Of a stretch of DNA of 64,000 bases, positions 35,695 through 43,859 are shown one piece after another. A program made the translations under genes and the position numbers. The first letter of the stretch is position 1, and the number at the start of each line of letters is the position of its first letter. Origin of the DNA: Nannocystis exedens. GTDB taxonomy: Bacteria; Myxococcota_A; Polyangia; Nannocystales; Nannocystaceae. The stretch is taken from positions 9,066,001 through 9,130,000 of the forward strand of contig NZ_NETK01000001.1 of the NCBI RefSeq assembly GCF_002343915.1, given 5' to 3'. The notes under the pieces were generated by a model. The model did no database searches. It worked only from the letters and a program-made list of their open reading frames with translations, and was not told the DNA's origin.

Positions 35695-36246
35695 ATGGCC
35701 ACCATGGGAACTCAGTACGGGGCCATCGTGCATGGCCGGCGCGGCGACACCGACGTGACCTCCACCGTCGAGGCGCGCTCGGTCGAAGGCGGACGCTCCG
35801 TCGCGCTGATCGCGGTGCAAGGCACGCTCGCCACCCCCTCGCTCGAGAGCGTCAAGGGGGCCCTCGCCGGCGTGACTCGCGTGACCGAAGGGGCCGCCGC
35901 GACGCTGGCGAAGGCCGCTCCTCCGCCGCCCTATGCCTCGGGCGTGGCTGTCGTGCTCCTGTTCGCCGACGTCGCGCACGTGGCGGCCCACGGCGGCGCC
36001 CGCTGCTACCGCGAACGCGGCGGCGTCCTCGAAGAGCTCGCCGCAGGGGTCCACGACGCGCAGCCCGGCGACGCCTTCGTCGCCGCGAGTCACGCCGGCT
36101 TGCAGGTGGGTCGCGCCTTCTTCACGACAGCGAGCCGGGCCGCCACCGACGCCGAGTTCCGCAACAACGCCCTGGACGCCGCGCTCGAGGCCGCGCTCGC
36201 CCCTTACTCGACCTTCGTCGCGGTGGCCGCTGCGCGTCTTCCTTGA
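35695..36246 (+). CDS. PP2C-like (degenerate) protein
   Basis: The protein has 183 residues from the ATG at 35695 or 35704. It has VALIAVQG early, then VVLLFADVAHVAAHGGARCYRE (the GDSR-like strand of PP2C phosphatases with the Asp and Arg changed), LEELAAGVHDAQPGDAFVAAS (L-x-x-GD-x-hhhhoDG position), and FRNNALDAALEAALAP. It resembles a short PP2C/SpoIIE-like fold lacking metal-binding Asp pairs, so catalysis is doubtful. That is a weak family call; the length is shorter than a full PP2C. Confidence 0.55.
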   Translation: MATMGTQYGAIVHGRRGDTDVTSTVEARSVEGGRSVALIAVQGTLATPSLESVKGALAGVTRVTEGAAATLAKAAPPPPYASGVAVVLLFADVAHVAAHGGARCYRERGGVLEELAAGVHDAQPGDAFVAASHAGLQVGRAFFTTASRAATDAEFRNNALDAALEAALAPYSTFVAVAAARLP

Positions 36247-36367
36247 AGCGCACTCGCTGCGCCTCCACGCGGCTCGGCGCGGCGGCGCCGAGCCGCGTAC
36301 GCCACCCCCAGGAGCCGCGCCCTCGGCAGGCTGCCCGCGGTGGACGACCACCGGTCGCGGCGCTCGT

Positions 36368-37135
36368 CTAGGCCGGCGGCTTCGCGCGATCGGCGTTGGC
36401 GGCGAAGGCCGCGGCGGCGTAGGCGGCGAGGCCAGGACGCGTCTTGTCGATGTTGGCGGTGAAGCGCGGGTCGTCGACGTAGAGGCGGCCGAGGCCGCGG
36501 TGAAACGCATGGGAGCAGGGGTAAAACCAGCGGTCGATGTGCTGGCGATGGGCCTCGGCGGCGTCCATCGCCTCCGGAGCGTCGGGCGCGACGCCGGCGG
36601 TCATGAGGTCGGCGAGGCGGGCGAACGTCGCTTCTGCCTCGCTCTTGATCTGCTGCCAGTCTTGCTTCGTGTAGCGGGCGGTGCGGCGCTTCGACTCCTG
36701 GTAGGCCTCGGACTGGCCCCAGCGTTGTTCGACCTCGGCCTCGTAGGCGGAGGGGTCGAAGCCGTCGAACATCTGGATCATCTCTTCGCGGGTCATTGGT
36801 TCCTCATTTCCGAGGCGAGCGAGGGCGGCATCGACGGCGCTCAACAGGGCGTGCAGTCTCGCCGCCTTCTCGCTCAGCAACTGTCGCTGCATGCGCAGCG
36901 CCGCCGCGATGTCGAACTCCGGGTCGCTCAAGGCCCTGCGGATCTCTTGCAGCGGGATCTCGAGCTCGCGGAAGAACATCACCTGTTGCAGGCGAGCGAG
37001 GTCGGCGTCGTTGTACAGCCTGTAGCCGGCAGCGCTGCGTCCGGACGGACGGAGCAGGCCGATCTCGTCGTAGTGATGGAGCGTGCGCACGCTGACTCCG
37101 GCGATTTCGGCGACCTGACTGACGGTGAGTGCCAT
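36368..37135 (-). CDS. MerR-family regulator with TipAS-like domain
   Basis: The protein has 255 residues from the ATG at 37135, with GCGAGG 7-8 bases before. The start at 37165 lies in the promoter. The MerR DNA-binding domain (about 1-70) has LTVSQVAEIAGVSVRTLHHY, DEIGLLRPSGRSAAGYRLYN and FRELEIPLQEIRRAL. A coiled dimerisation helix follows, then an approximately 120-residue TipAS ligand domain: YEAEVEQRWGQSEAYQESKR, DWQQIKSEAEATFARLADLM, EAHRQHIDRWFYPCSHAFHR. The TipA family senses thiopeptides and other multidrug ligands by wrapping around them. It is probably autoregulated via the adjacent 19-bp-spacer promoter. Confidence 0.93.
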   Translation of the reverse strand: MALTVSQVAEIAGVSVRTLHHYDEIGLLRPSGRSAAGYRLYNDADLARLQQVMFFRELEIPLQEIRRALSDPEFDIAAALRMQRQLLSEKAARLHALLSAVDAALARLGNEEPMTREEMIQMFDGFDPSAYEAEVEQRWGQSEAYQESKRRTARYTKQDWQQIKSEAEATFARLADLMTAGVAPDAPEAMDAAEAHRQHIDRWFYPCSHAFHRGLGRLYVDDPRFTANIDKTRPGLAAYAAAAFAANADRAKPPA

Positions 37136-37160
37136 GGTTTTGCCTCGCGTCCTCGGCATG

Positions 37161-37191
37161 GGCATAGCCCCTCACGTCGCGTGAGGGTCAA
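37161..37191 (-). promoter_or_regulatory. MerR-type promoter with operator
   Basis: On the minus strand a -35 box TTGACC (37191-37186) and a -10 box TATGCC (37166-37161) are separated by 19 bp, the over-long spacing of MerR-activated promoters. Within the spacer is the dyad CCTCACGCGACGTGAGG (37170-37186). The start of transcription would be near 37154, about 20 bases before the ATG at 37135. A near-copy of the dyad lies 62 bp away at 37232-37248. Confidence 0.75.
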
Positions 37192-37231
37192 GCGGGTGGA
37201 TCGGCCCCGGCGGTCGTGGTGAGGGACAGGG

Positions 37232-37248
37232 CCTCACGTCGCGTGAGG
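37232..37248 (-). promoter_or_regulatory. Second copy of the MerR operator, at the Nudix 3' end
   Basis: The dyad CCTCACGTCGCGTGAGG at 37232-37248 is identical to the one at 37170-37186. The surrounding 28 bp (37233-37260 versus 37171-37198) differ in only two places. Here the -35 position reads TCGACC and the -10 position is not TATGCC, so it is unlikely to be a promoter. It overlaps codons LDPHAT and the stop of the Nudix gene. Confidence 0.6.
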
Positions 37249-37710
37249 GTCGAGCGAGTGCAGGCGCGCGAGCTCGTCGAGGAGGTCGACCTGGGCGGGG
37301 TTGATCTTGGTGCGCGCGGCGGCGAGCGAGAAGAAGGCGGCGCGATCGACCTCCGGGAAGCTCTGGCGCTTGCCGGAGCGGGGCGGCCACTCGATCTCGA
37401 AGGTGTTGCTGCGCAGCGCGGCGGGGTCGCAGTCGCCGCGGCAGGCCCAGGCGTGGACGACCTTGCCGGCGCGCTGGCGGATCGGCGACAGCGCGACGAA
37501 GGGGCCGGCGAGCTCGACGCCGGTCTCCTCGGCGAACTCGCGCCGGGCGGCCGTCAGCGGGTCCTCGTCCGGGCCGAACTCGCCCTTGGGGATCGTCCAC
37601 GCGCCGGCGTCCTTGCGCGCCCACAGCGGGCCGCCGGGGTGGACGAGCAAGACCTCGAGGTCGGGGCCGTGGCCGCGGAACAGCAGGATGCCGGCGCTGT
37701 GCTTGGGCAT
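37234..37710 (-). CDS. Nudix hydrolase (NUDIX, MutT-like)
   Basis: The protein has 158 residues from the ATG at 37710. It has AGILLFRGHGPDLEVLLVHP, GGPLWARKDAGAWTIPKGEF, then the Nudix box GEFGPDEDPLTAARREFAEE-TG (G-x5-E-x7-RE-x2-EE, here ARREFAEETGV). It ends FPEVDRAAFFSLAAARTKIN and DELARLHS-LDPHAT. It hydrolyses nucleoside diphosphate derivatives, needing Mg2+ at the RExxEE Glu residues. It is upstream of the MerR gene on the same strand. Its last codons lie inside a second copy of the MerR operator. Confidence 0.93.
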   Translation of the reverse strand: MPKHSAGILLFRGHGPDLEVLLVHPGGPLWARKDAGAWTIPKGEFGPDEDPLTAARREFAEETGVELAGPFVALSPIRQRAGKVVHAWACRGDCDPAALRSNTFEIEWPPRSGKRQSFPEVDRAAFFSLAAARTKINPAQVDLLDELARLHSLDPHAT

Positions 37711-37780
37711 GCGGGGAGTGTAGCCCGGGCGGGCGAGCCTCGCGCCCGCGCGCGCGTCGGCGGCATAGACTGGGCCGGCG

Positions 37781-38383
37781 ATGGATGCTCCGGGCCCGTT
37801 CTTCTTCCTGGTGCGCGACGGGGTGGTGCCGCCGGAGCTGCTGACGCCGCTGCTCGCTCGCCTGCCGCCGGAGCGGTTCGTGCGGACGAGCGTGCGCGAC
37901 GGCGAGGGGTTCGACTCGCAGCGCTGGCCGGTGGCCCGTGACGCGGCGCTGGCTCGCGTGCTGGCGCAGCGGTTCGCCGAGCCGGAGGTGGCGCCGGCGC
38001 TGGTCGAGGTCGAGGCGGCGGCCGGGGACGCGCCGCGGCTGCGCTCGCTGATGCGGCGCGCGGCGGCGCGGTGGGCCGCGGCGGCGGGCGGGAACCCGGC
38101 GCTGTTCCAGCAGTGGTGGCGCGACGCGACCGCCGACGACCTGGCGGTGTTCGCCGAGCCGCCGTGGCCCGTGCGCGCGGCGTGGGTGGTGCTGAACCTG
38201 TGCTCGGCGTACCACGCGGCGGCCGACGGGCTGTACGCGTTTCACGTGCAGCGCGGGCTCCCCGGCCCGAGCGCCGAGGCGGTCGTGCAGTTGGTCGAGC
38301 AAGCGCTCGCCGACGGGTGCCTCGACGTCGCGGGGCTGGTCGCGGCGGCAAGCGAGCTGGTGGTCGATGAGGCGATGTCGTGA
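37781..38383 (+). CDS. Conserved-looking protein of unknown function
   Basis: The protein has 200 residues from the ATG at 37781 and no signal peptide. Two helical blocks are visible: ARLPPERFVRTSVRDGEGFD, and RRAAARWAAAAGGNPALFQQ-WWRDATADD. It ends QLVEQALADGCLDVAGLVAA. There is no motif I know. It is divergent from the Nudix gene with 70 bp between starts, and codon usage and composition support a real gene. Confidence 0.6.
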   Translation: MDAPGPFFFLVRDGVVPPELLTPLLARLPPERFVRTSVRDGEGFDSQRWPVARDAALARVLAQRFAEPEVAPALVEVEAAAGDAPRLRSLMRRAAARWAAAAGGNPALFQQWWRDATADDLAVFAEPPWPVRAAWVVLNLCSAYHAAADGLYAFHVQRGLPGPSAEAVVQLVEQALADGCLDVAGLVAAASELVVDEAMS

Positions 38384-38530
38384 AGACTGTTCGGTTGAGC
38401 GCCGGCGAGCTGTCGTCGCGGTAATCTGCGTTGCACGGGCGCCGGCGTGCCCGGGCCGCTCTTCCTCACGCGTGATTCGCAGGTCGTGCGAGCTTGGGTC
38501 GGCCGTCTGTGTTAGCCTGGCTCGGCTTCC

Positions 38531-38878
38531 ATGCGCGTGGTGACCGGCTGGAGAATCGCGTTGGCGCTGCTGATCGCAGTCTCCACCGCGCTGCTGTTCG
38601 CCACCGGCGCGCGGATGCGGATCCTGGAGGGCGCGAGCGAGGAGGTCTGCTCCGCCGGGCAACACGATGTCCCGGTGGTCTCGCGCCAGCAGGATTCGTT
38701 CGATCGTTCGGCCCGGCGGCACGAGACCGATCCGGTCCTGCCGCCGCGGTCCGACGATGACGCGATTGTCATGAGCGACGCGTTCTCGGCGTGGCCGTTG
38801 CCGGCGCCGAGCGCGGCGCCCCGCACGCGCGTGAGGACGACGCAGCAGGCGCGCGGGCCCCCGACCGGTCGGTGTTGA
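38531..38878 (+). CDS. Small exported or membrane-anchored protein, unknown
   Basis: The protein has 115 residues from the ATG at 38531. A hydrophobic segment spans about 8-28 (IALALLIAVSTALLFATGAR). The rest is polar (FDRSARRHETDPVLPP, then DAFSAWPLPAPS). It has a single Cys at VCSAG and a Cys at the end. It could be a signal-anchor or secreted peptide. No family is recognised, and a short length makes the call weak. Confidence 0.45.
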   Translation: MRVVTGWRIALALLIAVSTALLFATGARMRILEGASEEVCSAGQHDVPVVSRQQDSFDRSARRHETDPVLPPRSDDDAIVMSDAFSAWPLPAPSAAPRTRVRTTQQARGPPTGRC

Positions 38879-39316
38879 GTCGCGCCGAGCGCCCGGAGTC
38901 TGCCGCGTCCGCCGATGATTCGTCGGTGGTTCGTCGCAGCATGTGATCTCGCATCATCACCCACCCTTGTCGGCTCGCGTCGGACCATCCGGTCGATGCG
39001 GTGTCAGGCCGCGCCTTGGGTCTTCGCCGACCCGGCGACATCCAACCTGTCCTTCGCTCGCCCGAGCCGTCCGCGGCCCGTGGCTGGGCTTCGCATTGCC
39101 CGAATGCGAGGCCGTGGGCCCGTCGCTCCCCTCCGCCGATGCACTCGTTGTCCGATCCGCCTCGAATCCCCGCGCGCCTGCTCGAATCGTGGGCGGGCGT
39201 CACCGGCCACGCGCTGTCGCTCCATGCCGCGAGCGCCGCGGCAGGCGGGGACGTGCTGTCGCGCTGCGATCACCGGCGCGTGCTCGCCGACTGCTGAGCG
39301 CGGAGACGAGGTTTCG
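38879..39316. other. Gene-free stretch upstream of the HlyD gene
   Basis: About 440 bp. The frame before the HlyD start is open but Arg/Cys-rich and shows no domain. A plus-frame piece near 39140-39297 (LLESWAGVTGHALSLHAASA) has coding-like composition without a start I trust. Confidence 0.35.
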
Positions 39317-40636
39317 ATGGACGCACCGATCCACATCGTCCCGCAGTTCGACGTGACGCGCGCCAGCCTGCTGTCGGTCCGCCAGCCGCGGGGGACCGAG
39401 CTGGCGATCCGGCTCTTGATGCTGGCGCTGCTGCTGTTCGTGGCCGCGCTGGCGCTGGTGCCGTGGCAGCAGAGCGTGCCCGGAGAGGGCCGCGTGATCG
39501 CCTACGCGCCGCTCGACCGCCAGCACGCGATCGAGGCGCCGATCGACGGCCGCCTGCAGACCTGGCACGTCGAGGAGGGCACGCACGTGAAGGCCGGCGA
39601 CCCGATCGCGGACGTCAGCGACAACGACCCGGAGATCCTGGCGCGGCTCGAGCGCGAGCGGCTGGCGATCGAGGCGCGCAAGCTGGCGGCGCAGAGCGCG
39701 GTCGACGTGGCCAAGGCGAAGATCGTGGCGCTCGAGCTGAGCCGCACGGCGCAGTCGTCGTCGGCGGAGCTGCGGGCGCGGATCGGGCGCGACCGCCAGG
39801 ACGCGGCCCGGCGAGCGGTGGACGCGGCGGTGTCGGCCGCCGAGACGGCGCGGCTCAACCTCGTGCGCACGCAGGCGCTGTTCGACGAGGGGCTGGCGTC
39901 GTCGCGCGACCTCGAGCTGGCGCGGCTCGAGCAGGCGACCAGCGCGGCCCAGCTCGACACGGCGAAGGCCTCGCTCAAGGCGAGCGTGCGCGAGATCGGG
40001 GCGCTCGACGCCGACGCCGACGCGGTCGACACCAACGCGCGGGCCACCATCGAGGAGGCGCGCAGCGCCCACGCGTCGGCCGAGAGCAACCTCGCCGCCG
40101 CCGAGGCCGACCTGGTCCAGCTCGAGGTCCGGATGGCGCGGCAGCGGCGGATGAAGATCGTGGCGCCGCGCGACGGGACGATCCTGAAGCTGATCGGCCG
40201 CCACGGCACCGACATGGTGGCGGTCGGCGACGTGATCGCGACCTTCGTGCCCGACATGGGCGCGAGCGCGGTCGAGCTGTGGGTGGCCGGCAGGGACGGC
40301 CCGCTCATCGCCCCCGGGCGGCACGTCCGCCTGCAGTTCGAGGGCTGGCCGGCGGTGCAGTTCGTCGGCTGGCCGTCGGTCGCGGTCGGCACGTTCGGCG
40401 GGGTGGTGGAGTTCGTCGACGCGCTGGCCGACGAGAGCGGCCGCTTCCGCGTGGTGGTGTCGCCCGATCCCGACGATCTGCCGTGGCCCGACAACCGCTG
40501 GCTGCGCCAGGGCGTGCGCGCGAACGGCTGGGTGCTGCTCGAGCGGGTCCAGCTCGGGTTCGAGCTGTGGCGCCAGATCAACGGCTTCCCGCCCGCGCTC
40601 GCCGCGTCGCCGGACGGCGGCGGCGAGGCGTCGTGA
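39317..40636 (+). CDS. HlyD-family membrane-fusion protein
   Basis: The protein has 439 residues from the ATG at 39317 (GACGAGG before it). One N-terminal transmembrane helix lies at about 34-55 (RLLMLALLLFVAALALVPWQ). A biotinyl-lipoyl barrel half (VIAYAPLDRQHAIEAPIDGR, then VEEGTHVKAGDPIADVSD) is followed by about 220 residues of long coiled-coil with AKAKIVALELSRTAQSS and LNLVRTQALFDEGLASSRDL. The second barrel half (MKIVAPRDGTILKLIGRHGT) and a beta-barrel C-terminus complete it. This is the periplasmic adaptor of type I secretion or RND/ABC exporters. No matching ABC transporter or outer-membrane TolC gene is adjacent, so the partner is unknown. Confidence 0.88.
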   Translation: MDAPIHIVPQFDVTRASLLSVRQPRGTELAIRLLMLALLLFVAALALVPWQQSVPGEGRVIAYAPLDRQHAIEAPIDGRLQTWHVEEGTHVKAGDPIADVSDNDPEILARLERERLAIEARKLAAQSAVDVAKAKIVALELSRTAQSSSAELRARIGRDRQDAARRAVDAAVSAAETARLNLVRTQALFDEGLASSRDLELARLEQATSAAQLDTAKASLKASVREIGALDADADAVDTNARATIEEARSAHASAESNLAAAEADLVQLEVRMARQRRMKIVAPRDGTILKLIGRHGTDMVAVGDVIATFVPDMGASAVELWVAGRDGPLIAPGRHVRLQFEGWPAVQFVGWPSVAVGTFGGVVEFVDALADESGRFRVVVSPDPDDLPWPDNRWLRQGVRANGWVLLERVQLGFELWRQINGFPPALAASPDGGGEAS

Positions 40637-41128
40637 GGGGGAAGGCATGTCTCGAAGGACAGGTGGCCGAGGGGCGAGGGCGTGGTGCGCGAGCTCGACC
40701 GGGCGCGGCGGGGACGACGACGCGGACGGTTCCGCGCGGCCGCGGGGGGACGGCTGCGAGCGTCGCCCGCGTCGCGCGGAGTCGAGCGGCGCGTCGCGGG
40801 CGCGCGGGGCCGAGGCGGCCCGGGAGGTCTCGGAGAGAATATGCATAGATGTCCGATTGGACATTAAACATAGGCGCCTGACTCGCCGGTCCGCGGCGTC
40901 GGGCGGCGCCGTCCGAGCCGCCGCGTCGCCGGCCGCGGGGCCGGAGCGCTGGCGCGCGCAGATCGGGGAATATCGGGCTACGACGCACATTCGCAATCGT
41001 CGCCTCGCTCGAATGTGAGCCGCGGGCGGCGCGGCCGACATGACGTATTTTTTATCGTTGCACCGCGATCCGAGCGATCCAAGAACCTCGGTCGAGTCCG
41101 GAGCCAATACCCGGATCGGAGGCGAAAC
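40637..41128. other. Intergenic stretch with a palindrome
   Basis: About 490 bp, with an AT-richer patch at 40838-40875. It contains a palindrome ATGTCC-GATT-GGACAT at 40849-40864 with perfect 6-bp arms. The G/C-rich parts contain no gene I can support. It could be the regulatory region of the lipase-like gene. Confidence 0.4.
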
Positions 41129-42169
41129 ATGCGGCTCGAACATGCATTCACGAAGTGCCCGGGGACCAAGCAAGGCGATCCGGCGGAACACCTCATCGAC
41201 GGGGTCAACGAGGGCCAGTACGACCACGGCGTGGCGGAACTGCTCTCAATCGCGTCGGCCTGGTCCTACGCGGACCTGGGGACCTACACCGAGAAGCTGT
41301 GCCAGATGGGGCTCGACGGCGAGGTCGTGGGCGTCTGCGCGCGCAACGAGGCGATCCTCGTCGACGCGGCGGCCTACCTGTACCAGAGCGCCGACAAGCG
41401 GCTCGGGATCCTCACCCTCCGCGGCGTACAGCAGGATGACATCATCCCCTGGCTGACCGACCCGCGAGGGAGGATGACGCCGTTCCCGATGGTCGGTTCG
41501 GCCCATGGGGGCCTCTATCGCAGCGGCATGGCCCTCTGGCCGACCCTGCGCGAATTCCTGGCGGCGTTGTACACGGGCAAGCCGCTCGGCAAGCGGCTGA
41601 CCGAGCTGTCCCCGAAGAAGCCGGGGAAGCGGCCCGAGAGCGAGGTCGAGCAGGTCGGCAAGAAGAAGCCGACGCTCGAGGCGCTCTACATCACCGGGCA
41701 CGGCACGGGCGGCTCGCTCGCCGGTATGGCGACGGCCGGTATCCATATCGACCCGAAGTTCGCGCCGATGCGCCAGCTGGTGCGCGGATTGTATGCCTAC
41801 GGCCCGGCGATGTTCGCCGACCCGACGCTCGCCAGGACCCTCAACAAGCTGTTCGGCGAAAAGACGTACCGCTTCATGTACGAGAACGACTTCGTCACGA
41901 AGATGCCGCCGCGCTCGGTCGGGCGCTACGAGCACTTCGGCCGGCAGCTGGTGTCGTCCAGCCGCGACGGGGTGTGGGTCGAGGAGATGCGCCTCGATCG
42001 CCAGCTGCGGGCCCACCTGACCGCGAACGTGATCGGTGCGGTGGCCTACGCGAAGGACGCGATGTACCTGTCGATGATGACGCCGATGCGCTACGCGTGG
42101 GGCGACCACTCGCCGACCAACTATATGCGGATCTCGCGGAACGCCTACGTCGGCCTCGGCCATCCGTGA
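41129..42169 (+). CDS. Lipase class 3-like protein lacking the nucleophile Ser
   Basis: The protein has 346 residues from the ATG at 41129 with GGAGG 5 bases before; the frame from 41015 has no such site. No signal peptide is visible. The middle has GSAHGGLYRSGMALWPTLRE (the lid region), ALYITGHGTGGSLAGMATAG (the position of the class-3 GHSxGG elbow), LYAYGPAMFADPTLART (YTFGxPR-like), YENDFVTKMPPRSVGRYEHF (the acid Asp) and WGDHSPTNYM (the catalytic His). The elbow reads GHGTGG, so the nucleophile Ser is Gly. The fold is class 3 lipase; activity is doubtful. A strong hairpin terminator follows. Confidence 0.85.
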   Translation: MRLEHAFTKCPGTKQGDPAEHLIDGVNEGQYDHGVAELLSIASAWSYADLGTYTEKLCQMGLDGEVVGVCARNEAILVDAAAYLYQSADKRLGILTLRGVQQDDIIPWLTDPRGRMTPFPMVGSAHGGLYRSGMALWPTLREFLAALYTGKPLGKRLTELSPKKPGKRPESEVEQVGKKKPTLEALYITGHGTGGSLAGMATAGIHIDPKFAPMRQLVRGLYAYGPAMFADPTLARTLNKLFGEKTYRFMYENDFVTKMPPRSVGRYEHFGRQLVSSSRDGVWVEEMRLDRQLRAHLTANVIGAVAYAKDAMYLSMMTPMRYAWGDHSPTNYMRISRNAYVGLGHP

Positions 42170-42176
42170 GCGGCGA

Positions 42177-42207
42177 GGGCGGGCTCGAGCGCGGCTCGAG
42201 CCCGCCC
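42177..42207 (+). terminator. Hairpin terminator between convergent genes
   Basis: A perfect 14-bp stem (GGGCGGGCTCGAGC / GCTCGAGCCCGCCC) with loop GCG, 42177-42207. There is no T-run after it, so its efficiency is unknown. It lies between the convergent lipase-like (42169) and PhoX-like (42234) genes and could serve both strands. Confidence 0.65.
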
Positions 42208-42233
42208 GGTCGATTGTGCAGAGCGCGGAGCGG

Positions 42234-43859
42234 TCAAACGTCGCCGGGCTCGCTCGGCGCCGCAGGGCGAGTGACGCCGCGCAGGACCGCGACGCCGGCG
42301 GCCGCGAGCGCGAGGTCGGACAGCGGATCGCTGCCGGTCGCGTCGCAGCCGCAGCCGGCCGGGTCGCCCTCGGCGCCGCCGCTGTCGCCGGCGCCGGTCG
42401 CCGACGCTTCGCCGGTGGTGCCATCGGTGTCTCCGGTGGTCGGCGCGGGGCCGGTGGTCGGATCGCCGGTGTCGCCGTCGGTGCCGCCCTCGCTGCCCGC
42501 CGAGGTGGTGGGCGCGGGGCCGGTGTCGTCGCCGGTGGTGCCGTCCTCGCCGGTGGTGCTGCCGTCGTCGCCGGTGGTGCCGGGCTGCTCGACCGCGGGG
42601 AAGGGGCCGCGAATGGCGAGGGTGAGGCCGTCGCCCTGGATGTTGACGAACAGGGTCTTGCCGTCGGGCGAGAAGCAGACGCCGGCGAACTCGCTGTCGC
42701 TCTGGGCGTTGCGGGCGAAGTCGTAGACCTCGCCGGTGGGGGCGAGGACGCGGACGAAGTTGTCGCCGTCGCCGTCCTCGGCCATGAACACCTCGCCCCA
42801 CGGGGCGACGCAGATGTTGTCGGGCATGTCGAGCAGGTCCTTGTCGTCGGAGCGGGCCAGCAGCTCGAGCGTGGTGCCGCGAGCGTCGTCGACGAGCTTG
42901 AAGATCTGGCCGCCCGCGGCCGGGCCGCCGCTGGTCGAACAGACGTAGACCGCGCCCTCGAAGTACCAGATGCCCTCGCCGCGGATGATCAGCGCGGCGC
43001 CCTTGTCCTGGGCCTCCTCGCGCAGCGTGTCGCCGGCCGGGTCGGGGTCGTCGATGTCGACCCATTCGCACTCGACGAGCTCGGACACGTCCATGGTGGT
43101 GGTCAGGAAGTTGTCCTGACCGACGACCTTGAGCGCCTGCAGCTTGCCGGTGAACGGGTCGGCCCTGTCGGTGGGGACGAAGCGGTAGAGACAGCTGTCG
43201 GCGCGGTCCTCGGTGAGGTAGGCGACGAGCGTGTCGGGGTCGACGCAGGCGGCCTCGTGATTGCATCGACCGTAGCCGACGATCCGCCGCGGCATCTGCA
43301 CGGTGTCGGCGTCGGTCCGGCACAGGAACACGTAGCCGTGGCCGTCGTCCACGTTCTCCTCGCAGCTCAGCCAGCCCCACGGGGACAGGCCGCCGGCGCA
43401 GTTGCGGATCGTGCCGACCAGCACGAGGTTGCTCGCCAGGACCTCGAGGGTGTCGGCGGCGAGCACGGTGCGCGTGACGCCGCCGACGGCGGCCGGATCG
43501 TAGGCCTCGGGCGGCGGGTCCTGGCCGTCGCCGTACGGGGTGTCCGAGGCGTCGGGGCTGAGCTCGTGGTTGCGCATCAGGATGATGGTGTCGTCCGGTC
43601 CCGCGAACGCGCCCATCGCGTCCGGTGAGCCCGGCACGCGGTAGCCGTCGGTCATCGCGTCGCCGGTCTGACTGATGATCGTGTAGGAGAACCCCGCGGG
43701 TAGATCGAGGACGCCCTCGGGGTCGGGGACGAGGGCGCCGTAATCGGCGCGCGCGGTCCGATGATAGGAGAACACCAGCGGCAGGGACGCGGCGGCGGCC
43801 GTCGCCGCCCCGCCGCGCAGGAAGGCGCGACGCTTGAGCATGAGGTCGTAGGGACGCAT
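42234..43859 (-). CDS. PhoX-like phosphatase with Tat signal and MYXO-CTERM-like tail
   Basis: The protein has 541 residues from the ATG at 43859; the preceding ATGs at 43868 and 43931 are alternatives. The N-terminus KRRAFLRGGAATAAAASLPL is a Tat signal. The body (about 40-420) has the PhoX/DUF839 pattern: LPAGFSYTIISQTGDAMTDG, ILMRNHELSPDAS, GVTRTVLAADTLEVLA, LSPWGWLSCEENVDDG, CNHEAACVDP, YLTEDRADSCLYRFVP, GEGIWYFEGAVYVCSTSGG, and MPDNICVAPWGEVFMAEDGD. A Thr/Gly/Asp linker then leads to GCGCDATG, a hydrophobic segment and Arg/Pro residues, the MYXO-CTERM tripartite tail. It is likely a surface-attached phosphatase or phosphodiesterase requiring Ca2+ and Fe3+. Confidence 0.9.
   Translation of the reverse strand: MRPYDLMLKRRAFLRGGAATAAAASLPLVFSYHRTARADYGALVPDPEGVLDLPAGFSYTIISQTGDAMTDGYRVPGSPDAMGAFAGPDDTIILMRNHELSPDASDTPYGDGQDPPPEAYDPAAVGGVTRTVLAADTLEVLASNLVLVGTIRNCAGGLSPWGWLSCEENVDDGHGYVFLCRTDADTVQMPRRIVGYGRCNHEAACVDPDTLVAYLTEDRADSCLYRFVPTDRADPFTGKLQALKVVGQDNFLTTTMDVSELVECEWVDIDDPDPAGDTLREEAQDKGAALIIRGEGIWYFEGAVYVCSTSGGPAAGGQIFKLVDDARGTTLELLARSDDKDLLDMPDNICVAPWGEVFMAEDGDGDNFVRVLAPTGEVYDFARNAQSDSEFAGVCFSPDGKTLFVNIQGDGLTLAIRGPFPAVEQPGTTGDDGSTTGEDGTTGDDTGPAPTTSAGSEGGTDGDTGDPTTGPAPTTGDTDGTTGEASATGAGDSGGAEGDPAGCGCDATGSDPLSDLALAAAGVAVLRGVTRPAAPSEPGDV

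Noticed and set aside
37172..38722. A 516-codon minus ORF overlapping the Nudix gene region
   Set aside because: It is in a different frame from the Nudix gene, Arg/Pro-rich. Its C-terminal LDPHAT similarity to the Nudix end comes from the duplicated operator, not from homology of the proteins.
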